Shown here: positions 21,370 through 34,400 of the stretch, in pieces
Layout: the number at the start of each line of letters is the position of its first letter
Position numbering within the stretch: position 1 is the stretch's first letter
DNA from: Annona cherimola
Taxonomy: Eukaryota; Streptophyta; Magnoliopsida; Magnoliales; Annonaceae
Assembly (NCBI GenBank): GCA_030490835.1
Contig: CM059971.1
Span: 98,112,595-98,176,594, forward strand
DNA length: 64,000 bases
Direction: 5' to 3'
Translations under genes and position numbers: made by a program
Notes under the pieces: model-generated
Database searches by the model: none
What the model saw: the letters and a program-made list of their open reading frames with translations, nothing else
Told to the model about the DNA's origin: nothing

Positions 21370-21800
21370 TATGTATGAAAAGCAGCGACAGAAGTGGGCA
21401 TATATTATGAACGTGGCAGTAGTCGTTCCATGCATACAAAAACTAAGAGCCAAGAGCCCGCGGCTTACCTGTGCAATGCTGATATCAAATAACTGTCTTG
21501 CATTTAAGCTACTTGGCGGGGTTCAGTGCCTGTGAGTGTGAGTCTAGTGACGAGAAAGACTCCAAAGGCGCCAAATTTACTAAGAAATAAGAATCCAGGA
21601 ACCATATTCATTACTTGAATGAAATCCACAACTTACAATAGTAGATAAGATAAACACACCCGGAACATGCAATTAATAACGAGTGCATACTTAGAGACAT
21701 GCATGGCCATAAAACAGAGAGCAGGTATTATATGCACTTGAGCACATGGACGTAAAACAGAGAGCAGGTATTATATGCACTTGAGCACATGGACGTAAAA
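21370..21800 (-). repeat. CEP 3'-flank repeat, copy behind CEP-b (uninterrupted)
   Basis: This is the reverse complement of the units at 16455-16870 and 17432-18190. It contains no retroposon or hAT insert and so serves as the reference empty site. It ends in two perfect tandem copies of a 43-bp unit (21711-21753 and 21754-21796, AAAACAGAGAGCAGGTATTA...), present only here. Confidence 0.78.
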
Positions 21801-21814
21801 ATAGAGAAACTTAT

Positions 21815-22084
21815 TTAGTGCTTAATGGGGTTGCCTATGCCTGGACTGTGGCCAGGTGAATTGAGTCCCAAATCAACGTCGTCCGTCGGAAGATTACTGT
21901 GCGTGAGATTATCAGCACTTTTCATGATGGCTGCAGTCCCAATGGCTTGGCCATTGGTGAGATTTTTCATTTTCTGTTCGCCCTTCTCGGCCTTCATGTT
22001 CCTTCCCTCTGAGGAGATGATCTCGCAAGAGAATATCAAAACGAGGATGAAGATGAAAGCAGGGACGAACTTGGCCTGGGCCAT
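21815..22084 (-). CDS. CEP-b, C-terminally encoded peptide precursor
   Basis: An 89-residue single-exon precursor. The signal peptide is MAQAKFVPAFIFILVLIFSC, followed by a Lys/Glu-rich spacer and a C-terminal domain DVDLGLNSPGHSPGIGN ending PIKH. The predicted mature peptide is the 15 residues from Asp to GIGN by analogy with characterised CEPs. As in CEP-a, LGLN replaces FRPT and the last residue of the core is Asn, so the two form a sub-type distinct from CEP-c and CEP-d. The neighbours are inverted paralogues: it faces CEP-a tail to tail with 4.5 kb between the stop codons. The 5' leader carries a long GA tract (22090-22143), and the proximal promoter the conserved motif at 22300-22317. 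Confidence 0.9.
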   Translation of the reverse strand: MAQAKFVPAFIFILVLIFSCEIISSEGRNMKAEKGEQKMKNLTNGQAIGTAAIMKSADNLTHSNLPTDDVDLGLNSPGHSPGIGNPIKH

Positions 22085-22089
22085 AATTT

Positions 22090-22107
22090 GAGAGAGAGCG
22101 AGAGAGG

Positions 22108-22143
<36 letters not shown>
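22090..22143. repeat. (GA)n microsatellite in the CEP-b leader
   Basis: An interrupted GA run, reading CT on the coding strand, just before the ATG. The same arrangement is in CEP-c (38959-39008), and a short CTCTCTCT occurs in CEP-a. CT-rich leaders are common in plant promoters and can influence transcription or translation; the length is likely variable between individuals. Confidence 0.85.
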
Positions 22144-22252
22144 CGAAAGTGTCAACAATCTAGCTCCCTCTAGGAATCTCAGATACTGAAGTCTTCCCAC
22201 TTCAACTGCTCTCAGATACTTCAGATGGTCAGGACCACCCAACGTTCTGTTG

Positions 22253-22260
22253 TATTTAAA
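22253..22260 (-). promoter_or_regulatory. TATA box of CEP-b
   Basis: TTTAAATA on the minus strand within CACTTTAAATAC, about 169 bases before the ATG. Confidence 0.7.
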
Positions 22261-22299
22261 GTGTGGAGTGGGAAACACGAAAGGCCCACAGCCAGTGAG

Positions 22300-22317
22300 A
22301 TATTCGCTTTGGACGGT
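22300..22317 (-). promoter_or_regulatory. Conserved CEP promoter motif
   Basis: ATATTCGCTTTGGACGGT (plus-strand reading) is identical over 18 bases to 39160-39177 upstream of CEP-c, about 40 bases before each TATA box. The neighbouring sequence is much less similar. CEP-d keeps TTGGACGGT at 61839-61847. It is a candidate shared cis-element. Confidence 0.6.
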
Positions 22318-22319
22318 GG

Positions 22320-23589
22320 GAATTGAGGTTTTTCAGCCCCATTCTTAAGAAAAATGAATCTTAATTACGCACAAAATTCCAGGCTTAAAGAGCCCTTTCC
22401 GCATGAATCATACTGATAAGTGCTATATTCTCTCCTTTTGACCTCGTGGGCTAGTTAGAGATACTCAGCTCAGAACTGGCCAATTGCCCCACTTGAACTC
22501 CTCAGCAGTCCAATCGCAATGATTCATCTGGTGGGGGTGCTTTCTTACAAATTCCATCTTGGGGGAAACACGCGCTCATCGACACAACAAGGTGTTCCAC
22601 TTGGACTTTGCAAATCGATAACAGTCTTGGACAACAATAATAGAGAAATTTATTCACAGCCCGGGCAGCTGTGGACAATCAATCCGAACAAAATTTTCTG
22701 GTCCTTTGGCTACTTAATTAGTCCTATAGATCATATCCTTGATTCCTAACTCTAGAGCAGTATTGTTCATTGCATGATCAATGGCCAACCGCACATGCAT
22801 GCACTGACATTACATTGATCAGTGTTGCATTTCCTCCAGTATGAGAATTAAGCATGCACGGATCGGAGAGCAACCAAAGATGCTGAAGTTGAATATTTAT
22901 GCCTGGTTTTTTGAGCTCCTAGCTAGATGAAATCTCTTCGTCGCCTCGCCCCTTAGATTTTTTCACATGGTATCTAGTCAGTTTTCAACGAGGTAACTGT
23001 ATATATTTTACAAGAATAGTACTCTCGACTTACATATAGTGATAATAAGGACTTTCCCCGGTGGAGATGGTGCAGATTGCACTAGCTCTTAGGTTTCATC
23101 ATTTTTTAAAAATTTTCTTGGATCCCAGCCATGCATTGCCAATGCAACATGATGTATTAGATTGTTTTATAAAGTAAGACGAAACAGGAATATACATGTG
23201 GCCGACATTACCATGTGATCAATGGAATGAAATTATCCGGAATCCTGAGAATGCAACTGGCATTTTTCTAGTTTGCTGTACAGGAGGGAGAAAAGGAAAA
23301 AGAGACCCCACCTTGTGATCAGAGCCCACTGTTCATCGGTTCAATCGCAAACCCTATTTGTAGTAGAACAATCTACAATACTTGTTTGTTAAAAAGGACT
23401 CCCTTTTAATTGAGGTATCCTAGATATCCATCATGAATATTCCTTCGAACCGAATGGCCGTGAAAACTAAAAGAAAATGGAACTTTAGCTACCATACATA
23501 GTGTGGCTATACGCATGACTTTGCACTTTACCATGGCTGTAACCAAGTTGCCGTAAGTTATAAAAGGTTCTAGCTGCAAATTGTTATAA

Positions 23590-23628
<39 letters not shown>

Positions 23629-24349
23629 TGTGTGGCATTGTGTAACTTTTGGAATAGTTTCCTAATGGAAAATCCAATGAGAAATGGCCACGTTGTAGTG
23701 CAAGAACGGCACTTTTAATGAACAATGATGCTTTCCTGCGAATCTTTCAAAAGAATGGCCCCCCATGCAGTCCTTGCAGGCCGACCAAACACTGCCTGCA
23801 GCGTCCATTTCTCCTCCAAATGGCTGCTTACACATCTATCACAAACAGTTTTTATTCAGCTTGAATTTTATCATGCCAGAACATGCAAGCTAGGTGGGCC
23901 GACACGGAGGAGTGGTTCCCACGTACCCCATAGCATGAGAGAGGCTGATAACAAGTTAGTTGAAAGAAAGGGACAAATATCCCAAGCTTTTCTGAATTAG
24001 TCAATTTCGTCCACAAGTGTATCTCTGAAAATAATTAAGCTGCTCGCAGCTTTTGACTGAATGCCCACTGGCAACGGTGTTTTTATATTAACTTCTAACC
24101 TAGCTAGCAAAACGAAGGATGCAGGGAATCTTACCTTTTTGGGTCCTTTACTACTATTTTTGCCTAACCTCCACCCCCGTGGGTGCTCGTGGATTCTCAA
24201 TTTGGAGGGCTCCAATTCTGTAAATCTTTAGAATCTTTTGAGTTTGGAATCTTTTTTTCCGTACTCTACAGCTTCAATTCCATTAAACATGGAAGAATAA
24301 ACAACTTATGGCCCGCACGCATGGTTTACCATTTAAAAATGGACTAGGG
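22320..24349. other. Intergenic spacer upstream of CEP-b
   Basis: No gene is recognised; the open frames at 22519-22749 and 23725-24000 show no family features. A long T-run lies at 23592-23627. The part at about 23800-24300 is paralogous to 48780-49260 (see that entry). Confidence 0.55.
23800..24300. repeat. Segmental duplicate block A (pair with 48780-49260)
   Basis: Shared, in the same order: CCAAGCTTTTCTG, ATTAAGCTGCTCGCAGCTTTTGACTG, GGATGCAGGGAATCTT, GCTCGTGGATT, TTGGAATCT and TACTCTACAGCTTC, with small differences. Each block is upstream of a minus-strand CEP gene. Confidence 0.65.
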
Positions 24350-24827
24350 CAAATGCCAAATATACCTATGAAATTTACCTTCAATTCTACTTATACCTAC
24401 CTACAAATTTTTTAAAATTTTAAATATACTCTTTTTTTAATCTAAAATTTCACTTATATCTACACCGTTAGAAATCCGTTAAAAGGGCCTCTAGCACCCC
24501 AGTAAAATGAAAAATATGTTAAGTCTTAATATAATTTGAGATTAGTTTGTTTAAAACTAAAAATTCATATTTAAATAATATATAACTTTATAGTTGTAAA
24601 AGTGTTAAAAATTTATTTGAATAAAGATTTTTAATTATAAAATTATAATTAGGGATAAACATTTTTGTCATTTTATAAGAATAATAACGAACTATTTAAT
24701 AAATTACTAAAGGCTTAGGTAAAAGTGAAATTTTAGGTAAAATATATGAGTATATTAGGGATTTTTAAAAATTTGTGCTAATAAGTAAAATTAGAGGTAA
24801 AATTGATGATTAAATACTGAATTTGCC
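24350..24827. mobile_element. Foldback MITE with ~150-bp diverged arms
   Basis: The left arm starts GGCAAATGCCAAATATACC and contains AATTCTACTTATACC and ACAAATTTTTTAAAATTTTAAATATACTC. The right arm, in reverse, starts GGCAAATTCAGTATTT and contains AATTTTACTTATT and ACAAATTTTTAAAAATCCC. A related copy is at about 31258-31520. Non-coding. Confidence 0.6.
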
Positions 24828-25394
24828 ATTTTTTTTTTAATTTGAAACTGTTCAGTTGCATTGCAGAGGGACTGCTTAGCCTGTTCAAGAGATATATCAC
24901 GCATAGGATGAAAAAAGCATTTATGTTCCTTGTTTGATTGGTGAGCTTACAAATTCGGTAACCTTGGGCTAGCAATAAGCGTAGCTATGCACAAGCATGG
25001 ATCAATCGACCTGACCCACTTGTTATGTGAGCTCATGATGGCCAATTCAAAGTTGGGAACAAAGCATCCTAACCGGAAACATTAAATAATAATGGGTTCA
25101 GAGATGCGAGCCAATTAATTTAGGTACTTAAAAAGACGAATCCTAAAGTTAAAGGGAGAAGGAAAACTATGCGGGCGATTTGTTTACATTGTTACCATAT
25201 ATTGGCCGCATCCATACCCACGTTCAGTTGGTCCAATATTGCTGGTTAATATGGATTAATCGATGAGATCTCGATCGCTTAATAAGAGTTGAATAATTAC
25301 GAGTTTAATTAATGGAATGGCAATGATCCATCAACAAAAACATAAGCCCCTCAAAAGCCTTTGTATTAGCATCCGATTGGCATCAGCAAAAAAT

Positions 25395-25745
25395 TGAAGG
25401 GTAATTTATTAATATACCTACAAATTTTGATTATAATTATAAATATACCCATAACGTTATTGCATCGTTATAACATGAGTATATTTGCAAAGATAAACAA
25501 ACTATGTGGATGCATTTGTAATTTTAAAAATTAAGTGAGTATATTTAATTTTTATGAATGTGCCCAAATAGTCTGTATTATCTTTGCAAATATACCTATA
25601 TCGTGATCGTGTGATAATGATGTTATAATAACAGAGATATATTAGCAGTTATAATCAAATTGTATGTGAGTTATTTGTAAAATCTAACACTAAATGGGTA
25701 TGTTTATAGTTATAATCAAACTATATTAGTATATTTGCAAACTAT
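25395..25745. mobile_element. Foldback MITE (GATTATAATTATAAATATACC type), copy 1
   Basis: The two halves are inverted repeats built from TAATATACC, ACAAATTTTGATTATAATTATAAATATACCC, a GTTATTGCATCGTTATAACATGAGTATATTTGCAAA centre and their complements. A second copy lies at about 43270-43700. Confidence 0.6.
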
Positions 25746-26759
25746 CTAAAATTGAAATACAAGGAAAAAACAACACAGAATTGCTAATCAAAATATCATT
25801 TTGATTTTTTCCATAAAAAGATCATTTCGATTTTCAGCCACGTGCATTTTTCATCAGTACTTCTTGCTGGCATATATCACACTGTAACGAAATGGCCAAC
25901 TTTTTGAAGCTAAGTTTTTGATTTGGCTACATTTGATCAAATTTTAGTTGAGTTTGATTAAATTCTATATTAATTGTAGCGAAAATTTTATTGTTGTTTG
26001 TAGCTAAAGTATAACAGCAACATTAAGTATTAGTTTTGATTGCATTTAATGTAAAAACGACTACATTTATGCTACCATTCAAAAGCAACAATTTATTTGT
26101 AGCTAACTATCGAATTTTTTTCCAAAATGTATTTAACACAGCCAAATATACATTGTATGTAGCAAAAAAAATTAGTTATGTTAATTGAAATTCATTGTAG
26201 TGGTACGTACAATGTGGTGCTGTTACATCTTATTTGGTGAATAGTCTTTAGATGGCAATAGCACAAGCATGAAGAGTTCCTCGCTATTGTGGGTAACATT
26301 CTCCCTTTTGATCCCTCATTTTTCCTTTCAGTTTTTTTGATTTTTTCTATTTATAACTCAACCCAAATATCTATTACAATCCTAGCTCTAATGGTATAAA
26401 TATAACAATATTATTAATAAAGTAGCCACAACAACATTGCTCTAAAAAATAAGAGTAAACTATCTTGCTGAGACTAGAAGCTCGAGCCTGCCACACCTTT
26501 AGCTGGACTCTTCATTAGTTGCGCGAATTACGTACTGGCATTTTCCCTTTCAGTTTGGAACACTCATTTACGGTTCAAACTTGGCTTTGACATGCATGGA
26601 GCCAAATGTATACTGGACCAACCCACTACAGAAAATAACATCCTTTGAGACTGGAGAGGCCATAAGAGAACAAAATCAAATGCACCAATGATTTATTACG
26701 AGTGAAGATATATAGCAAATGTGCCATGCACCTTGAGGTTGAGATGTTATCTAGCAACA
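25746..26759. other. Intergenic spacer with a CACTA-like remnant
   Basis: 25881-26212 begins CACTGTAACGAAATGGCC and ends ATTCATTGTAGTG, the inverted CACTA start, and is probably a short non-autonomous CACTA element without a clear 3-bp duplication. No gene is seen. Confidence 0.45.
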
Positions 26760-27604
26760 CACTACAGCAAAATGAATTTTTTGTAACCTTTATTTGCAAC
26801 GGAAAAGTCTTTGGGTGTGTTTGGTTGGGGGTAAAACTTTTGATGAAAATTTTTTGAGATAGAAGTTGTCACATTGATAGAAAATGATGTGATATAATAG
26901 GAGTAATGATGAAAAGTAAAGAGAATAAAGTTAAAATAGATAGGTTAGTTGTATAGATAGTTGTGTAGAAATGATTGAAAAGTAGAATAGTTTGTATAGG
27001 AAAATGTGAAAAAATAATTAAAAAATAGAGTAGTTATGGAGAGTGAAAAGTTTTAGATTGAAAAGTTTTGGTTGACATGTTTATATCCCAAACAAACACA
27101 CCCTTTATTAGAAATAAAAATACATATGTAAGAAGAATTTTTCTTACTTGTGATGATGCTTTTATAGATAAGATAAATTTTATTGTTTATGGTGGTGCTT
27201 TTTATAGATAAGAAAATTTTTTCTTGCTTATAATAATGTTTTGGCAACCAAATTAAAATTTCATTGTTTAAATAAAAAACTATGAATTATGATAACCAAA
27301 TTTCTTCTAATGATTACTATATGGAATATGATATAAATTATTGACAATTAAGTTTTCCTTAAACAACATTATTGCTTTGATACTTAAATGTCTTTCACGA
27401 GTATGCATAGATCATTATGAGTAAGAAATCTAGAGTTCAAATATTGAGTAGAAGTAGGGTCTTGTAACCCCGCTCCTAGAGTATACCTCCTTTAGATGCC
27501 TAGTTATTCAAGTGGGCGACATATAAAGAAAATTCTTTAGTAATCAAATTTTAATCTTTTGTAAGAAAAATTTCTGTGCCGAAAATCAAAATTTTTTGTA
27601 GTAA
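26760..27604. mobile_element. CACTA-like non-autonomous element with a nested MITE
   Basis: The left end is CACTACAGCAAAATG. The right end is TTTTTTGTAGTA, close to the inverted CACTA start. The interior repeats GAAAATTTTTCTTACTTGTGATGATGCTTTTATAGATAAG-like lines two or three times. It is split by a GGGTGTGTTTGG MITE (26813-27103). No transposase is present. Confidence 0.42.
26813..27103. mobile_element. GGGTGTGTTTGG-type MITE
   Basis: The terminal inverted repeats are GGGTGTGTTTGG and AACAAACACACCC. The interior is AT-rich with AAAACTTTTGATGAAAATTTTTT and GTAGAATAGTTTGTATAGGAAAATG lines. Diverged relatives occur at about 20573-20830, 34620-34910, 40675-40965, 51355-51615 and 53745-53965. 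TTT lies on both sides as a possible 3-bp target duplication. Confidence 0.7.
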
Positions 27605-28077
27605 TAGTTATCGTGGTTAGTTTTGATTATTATAGTTAAGATAAGAAATAGGTTAGGTAAATGAAGATAAGCCTTATACCCACTATAAAGAAGATGCTTT
27701 ATGCAACCGTTTTTATGGAGTAAATAAAAAATTGTTGCACATAATATTAATTATAAGTAGCAAACGTCACTGTAAAATTTTAAACTTTAGCTACCAAGAA
27801 ATCTATTGCAAAAGATAAAATTTAATTGTTAAAGAAAAATTTGTTGCCAAGAAGCATATATCATATAACAACCGTTAATAGGAAATTGATTGTCAATACT
27901 TTATAGTTTCCGCACTTAAGTGAACAATTTTATTTGTTTGGAAAAGCATTATCACGAGCAAGTGAAAGCAATGCTACAAGTGAAATTTTCTTACTATGAA
28001 ATTATCATTATAAGTAAAGAATTTTTTTTAATTTTTTCCTTTTTGCCTTATAATGTGTTTGGTTCATATAGTTTTTA
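27605..28077. other. Intergenic spacer
   Basis: AT-rich, with lines such as TTTAGCTACCAAGAAATCTATTGC that look like the interior of CACTA-like elements. No gene. Confidence 0.45.
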
Positions 28078-28412
28078 CGCATGCAATTCTATGCACTCGG
28101 GTGCATTGAGCCTCAATGCACCCGGGTGTACTACACCCATTTTTTAAATTTTTTTAAAACTTTTTTAAAACTTTTTTACAAAACTTTTAATCTAAATATA
28201 TTTAATATATGTATCAATTTTTACATTTTTGGAGATTTTAGATATTTTTTCAAAATTTTAAAAATCTAAAAATATCTAAAAATGGTAAAATTGATATATA
28301 CGTTAAATACACTTAGATTAATAATTTTGTAAAAAAAAGTTTCAAAAAAATTTTAAAAATAAGTTTATATGCCCAGGTGCATTGAGGCTCAATGCACTCG
28401 AGTGCATAGGAT
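28078..28412. mobile_element. Foldback element with ~160-bp arms
   Basis: The left arm carries CTATGCACTCGGGTGCATTGAG and the right arm CTCAATGCACTCGAGTGCATAG. The A/T-rich inner parts are also complementary, around AGATTTTAGATATTTTTTC / AAAATCTAAAAATATCT. Related, more decayed copies are near 14640-14890, 33905-34190 and 55440-55700. An open frame across the left arm is not a gene. Confidence 0.72.
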
Positions 28413-31400
28413 TGCCTTCCTAGTTTTTATATATAACAAACATGCATTCGCTAAATAATACCATACATGATTAAGTCATAGCCTATTAATTGCATATGCA
28501 CTCGTTTGACGCATTTATGTATATGTTACCATAGCTACATAATAGCAAAATGTTTGTTGTTTATAACTATAAACTACAAAATTTTCATTATCTATAATAA
28601 ATTTTATTGTTGCATATGCTTGCAGTGATTTTAGGAAAAGAAAGATTTTAAATATTTGAAATGATATAGAACTACCTGACGATTTCTTTTTTCAATTCCA
28701 TTAAACTATGAAATCGAAACTTATTAAAAACCACAAAAATGCCTTTTTGGTGACAGAAAATTTTAATGTTTATTTTTCATATAAGGATCACAATGAAATA
28801 AATTTTAAATAATTCATTTAATTTCATTACCACACCTCTCAAGGAAAATATTATCTACATAAAATATCTATAAATACTGAAAAAATAAAAACTAGTAAAA
28901 ATTATCTCTTTTTTTAACATCCCTTCATGCTCATCTCGCACGTATAAGTATGCTATAGTGCTACCCTAGGAGTATTTACATTAATTTTTCTATTAACTAT
29001 TCCGGCTTCAAATTTGTATATGCTGGCAATTCTGGCATTGACGAACTGTGAGGTGTCACACACGTCACCAAGACGTGATGATTCTGTCCCCGGTGTCTTG
29101 CATGAAAATGTATTGGACATAAAAAAATATTTATTAGAATTGAAAAAAATTATATTGAAAATGAAAAAATTAATTATTAGTTTTTAGGAATGAAAAAATA
29201 TTTTTGATAAATAAGAGATTTTATTCCAGGATCATCCCATCCTAGATCAACCTTTAAGATGACCAATATACTGAAAAAAAAATTATTCTCAGCAACAAAA
29301 ATAGAAACAAACTTTGCTATTGGGCACAATGAAATAAGTACGGTAGGATCGCAATGAAAATGGAGATTTTCGTACTCTAGGGTGAAATGCGACGGTTCCA
29401 CTGTGACAAAGTTGTAACGAGCCAAAACGAATTTTTTTTATTTTATTGAGAAATACATACGTAAAGTGGGTCTAAATCCTGCAACTGGAAATCAACGGCG
29501 GTATTGTGCTGATCGAACCAGTCCACCCTTTCATCCCAGCCCAGCAGTTAGGAATTGAGAAAGGGTGGGAGGAAAAAAAAATGTCCTTATGTTCTAAGTA
29601 GCTTTTATTTATTTAATTCATGCCAACTATGATTCCGAAAGTGGGTTATCAGCTTTTTGTTTTTTATTATTTCACATTTACATGCCTTCTGTGGCTAGTC
29701 AAGATTCAGGTACGAAGAATCCGAAATATATATCTTCCGCATGCTCGGTGGGCCACTTAACTTTCCTCATGCTCTGGAACTTCCACTCTCTTTGATATGT
29801 GCTAGGCTGTGGACTTGCTGTGCATTGCCTCAGTTGACGTTGCCCATGAACTAGGATTCAAAGGGATCGCTAGATATCTGGCCATCTTCAAATCCCAACC
29901 GTTCATTCCATAGTTCTTAAGCTTTAGGCATATGTACCATCAAAATTCATGCCGCTTCCTCTCTTGTATCAGATCCATAAGTTGAATTCGTAATATCAAA
30001 TGTACGAACCTTCTTGACTGACTAATAAACGTGTTTTTATTGCTGTGGCCACCTCTTTCTTTTAGTACATTGAACGTGCCATCCAAATTCCAAATATTGC
30101 TGGTGAGAGCCACCCCATGATTGTTGCATGGCAATTTCTTCCGGCAACTTGCATCAGGGCCAATATGTTGTTGCCGTCTAAATTCATTCATTCACTACCC
30201 TTGATGAAGCTGACCATGATCAATTAATAGAGGCTTCAGGTCAATCCACCAACCATATATATTCGTGGTGGCCGATAAAAGCTTAAGTTCAATGCAATTA
30301 TGCAACCATTGACGGCAGCACACACTTAAAAAGGTTGGAGGCAAATTCCAGGCCTTGAAGATCCGAAGGCCTATGTCCTGAGGAACAACAGTATTTACAT
30401 CATGTTGGAGCTAACCACGCAGATTTGGATGTTATTAACGTCCAATTTAAAAAAAATCTGTTCAAGAGGTCAATGGGCCGAAGCCGAATTTCAAACTCAG
30501 GCTGGCCCAGAAAATTTTGAAAGGTTGGCTTTCTAATTTTTTGCTGGAGATGTACTTATTATTTATTTATACAGAGGAATTTTTTAAGTATCATTCTATG
30601 ATTTGATCAGGCTAGCTGTGCAATTATTTTTCTTGATCAATAAGCCTGGTGGGCTACTTGTCAGCCAGATTAGAAGATTGGAGTGAAATGCCATACACTA
30701 ATTAATTACTAATCGAAGGTAACCCAAAAAACGTAGTCTAAAATCTAAATATTATTTGGGGAGATGAATGTGTGAGTTGAGATGGCAGGGTGGCCTGACC
30801 ACCGAATCCAAAGTATTCCAAACGTTATTTGTTCTGGGCCTGAAATTCGGCTCTCTTGATGGCGGAAACAGTGGAGCCAGTGACGGCAGCCCGCAGTGTA
30901 GTAGTGATGAGGTTGGATGACATTTGGAAATTGGCACTCGGCACTAGGCAGTTGGCGGAGAGAAGAAAGACTTTGGAGGAGGTCCCCATATCTACAGGAT
31001 TCCGATAGATGAGAACATGCAGCCTACAATGCCTGTACGGTATACACTTTTACAATTCCTCAATGATGCTGTCTCATCCACCATACACGTGGCGTTATGT
31101 TTTCAAGGTCAACACCATCCCACATGGTGCATGAATCACTCCATTCACTCAAATATCGAGTACCCGACTCTTTTTTTTTTTTTTTTTTTTTTTTTCACAC
31201 TGACTATCGACTTCTTAAGTCCATTCACCTTCCGCATTATCATCATCATCATTATTAGGGTGAATTCCAAGTATATGTATGAATTTTACCTATAATTCAC
31301 TTATATCTACAAATTTTTAAATATACCCTTATATTTTATTTAAAATTCCATTCAGATTTATGCCGATAAAGATCCATTCAAAAGGCCATTAATCCCATGT

Positions 31401-34400
31401 GAAATAAATCTATTCATAATCATAATTTTATAGCCAAAAATTTATATATTAGTGAATTTTTAATAATTGGACAACTATAAAATCACATATAGAGTATAAG
31501 TGGTACTGTGGATAAAATTCATAAGTATATATAAATTTTTTTCTTCTCATTATAATTATTGTTATCGCTACTACTACTATAACTATTAGTATATGCACAT
31601 ATATATATACACCTTATGATTGCCCTTATCATATTATAATATTTTACATCATTTCAAAAATGTTTACATTAAAAATTTTGTATTCAAAAGTTTTATCATT
31701 TCCTACACATACACTATGTTTAAAATTATTTATTTAGCCCGTATATTCCCAATCCTTCAATTCAAGAATCGATATGTACTTTTTTTTATAACTATTGAAA
31801 AAAAATTGATATGTACTAATCCACACATTTTGGCCTTGGTGCCAATAAGTATAGTTTCCAAATTCTGATAGGGGAGCTTTATCTCCCATTGTAGAAGCCA
31901 AACTTGGTCTTCAGCAAGTAATGCTTGGTAAAATTTGTTGCGCCAAATTGGAAAAATGTACTTTTCCATAATTGAGTTGTAAATATATAGCTTCCAAAAT
32001 ATAACGATAAAAAAGAAACATATGATTTTTAATATTGATTACACCTGGAATTAAGGCTTCTATTGAATACTTCACAGCCATTTATTATACTTGTCCCCAA
32101 AATATTAGTGTAATCATAGTGGTCCAAGTTGATAGGGCTGGTGTTTGAGCAACTCAATTAAATAAAGGGCAATAATCATCAACCAACCATTCATGTGGAG
32201 CCCTACATATTTTGAGTAATGCATTCAAAATGTCGTCATGATTCCACTCTGTAGCTGGCAAATATGTTAACAAATTAAATACTAGCATAGACAGCAGGTA
32301 CGAGAGCCACTATTTGAAATCTCCAACTCTTAAAAATTAAAATTTGCAGCAATATGTTTTCGGCAAAGAATGATTCTAGCCTACGGTACTTTCTCCTTAA
32401 ATATTAACTTCCATATTTCGTCATTACTCATTACCATAAGCTGTTTTGACATCTGCCATTGACTTTTTATTCCCGATTATTAAAAATTCATATCATCATT
32501 CATACATATACATATCGTGCCCACAAATAAATGGTTCAAAGGCAGCCAATTAAGGTTGAAGCTAGCCCAACCTGGCTGGTAAATCTTTCAAAATATTTAA
32601 AGGTATAGAGGGACCTACCATGCTTTTCAGCTGCACACAAAGCTTATATATAATACTTAAAGTCCACAAAAGCCACCCAAATCAAATGATAATTAAGCAT
32701 GATCGTGCTCCAAACAATATCTATGCCTCTTTATTCGAATTGGCTGAGAAGATCTATTTCGAAAATGTCTTCATCACGCGTGTTCGGCTTCTATATATAT
32801 ATGTGTCTTTACAGGGAAAATGTAACCTCATGGTTTGGAAGATTATGGCCTTCTACATGCCTACACTCGGCTGGCTGCAGTATACGTGGAATTAAGTTAA
32901 ATCAAACTAAAACTATTCAAGTAGTGGGGTGGTTCGCGCCTAAGAAATTTAGATTTATAATATTTTAGTTCTCGAAACCACCCAAATCAATTGATGAGGA
33001 GGGTTGTGCTCCAGATAAAATCCGTGCCTCTTAATTTATTCCCATTGTGCAGAGATTTATTACAAAACATAATATAGCCAATTGGCGCACCAAAGCAGTA
33101 CTCGATCTCCTTCGATTCAAAAGCTAAAATAAAACTACTGACTGCATGCATTGATCATCATCGATACTTACATGCGTCACGCTATTCAAGTTATTAAGAT
33201 ATTGGGAAATTTTAAGTTGTAGATGGGTGATGAGTCAGAAATTGTTTCCAATGATATCATATTCTATTTTTTAAAACACTGTCCAACAGATAAGCAGTCT
33301 TAATTAATTAACATATAATATATATTGTATTTTGAAATTAATTAAATACTGGTGGGTCTGATATATACAAAAGGATCTTGCCAAGAATATAATCCATGGG
33401 CAGTAGGCCGGTTCACGCTTCTCCTCCCCTCACCATCTCCACTGTGTATCTTCCTCCCTTAAAATATGTTGTTTCGATGACAACATGATGTCCTAAGCTT
33501 AGACCGGCTAAAAAGTTCTCAACATGCAATATATCTATATTTTTTCCCATGGCTAACCATATCTCTGATTTGGACCATTCAAATCATGAGATACAAATCT
33601 TCAAAATCCGCTCCCTGTTGGTGGTAACTTTTCTGCATCTATTGTATGATTTCATAATTAAGCGGATATCCTTCACTAATTAGTAGCGTCTGACCAGGTT
33701 GAGTTCGATTGATGGAAGGTCGCACGGCATCTGAAAGGGCTACTATCGTTCGAGCCTTAAATTTTGATCAGAGTCCCATCTTATATCATACAACTTTACT
33801 CTTGAAAGTTTTTTTTTTTTTTTTTTTTTGATAACTTACTCTTGAAAGGTTTTCTGCAAGGTTTCTTTTATCATATGTAGCTAACTAAATATGACAACTG
33901 ATCATCTACGACCGGTCTCAGACCCGTACAAAAGTATTTTTTTATTTTTTTGAAATTTTTTTTATAAATATGTTAATCTGATTATATTTAATTTATAAAT
34001 CAAGTTTTACCATTTTTCGATATGTGTACATATTTATTTTTTTAAAAATATAAAATAAATATATACACATATTCAAAAATAGTAAAACTTAGTTTATAGA
34101 TTAAATATAACTAGATTAACATGTTTATAAAAAAATTTCAAAAAAATAAAAAAATATATTTTTGGACGGAGATTTTAGACTGATCATAAATGATCACTCG
34201 GCCTTTACCATATATTTTTAACACATTTACAATATTTTTGTAAATTCTTCTTCCTGTTGCTAATTTTTTAGTCGCAATATATAGTTACTTGTGTTTTAAG
34301 TATTTTGACTGCAATTAATTATTTAACTACTCCATCAAAAAAAATATTTAACTATAAATGCTTAGTTGCTGCCGGTGGCATTTGATTAAATGACTACATT

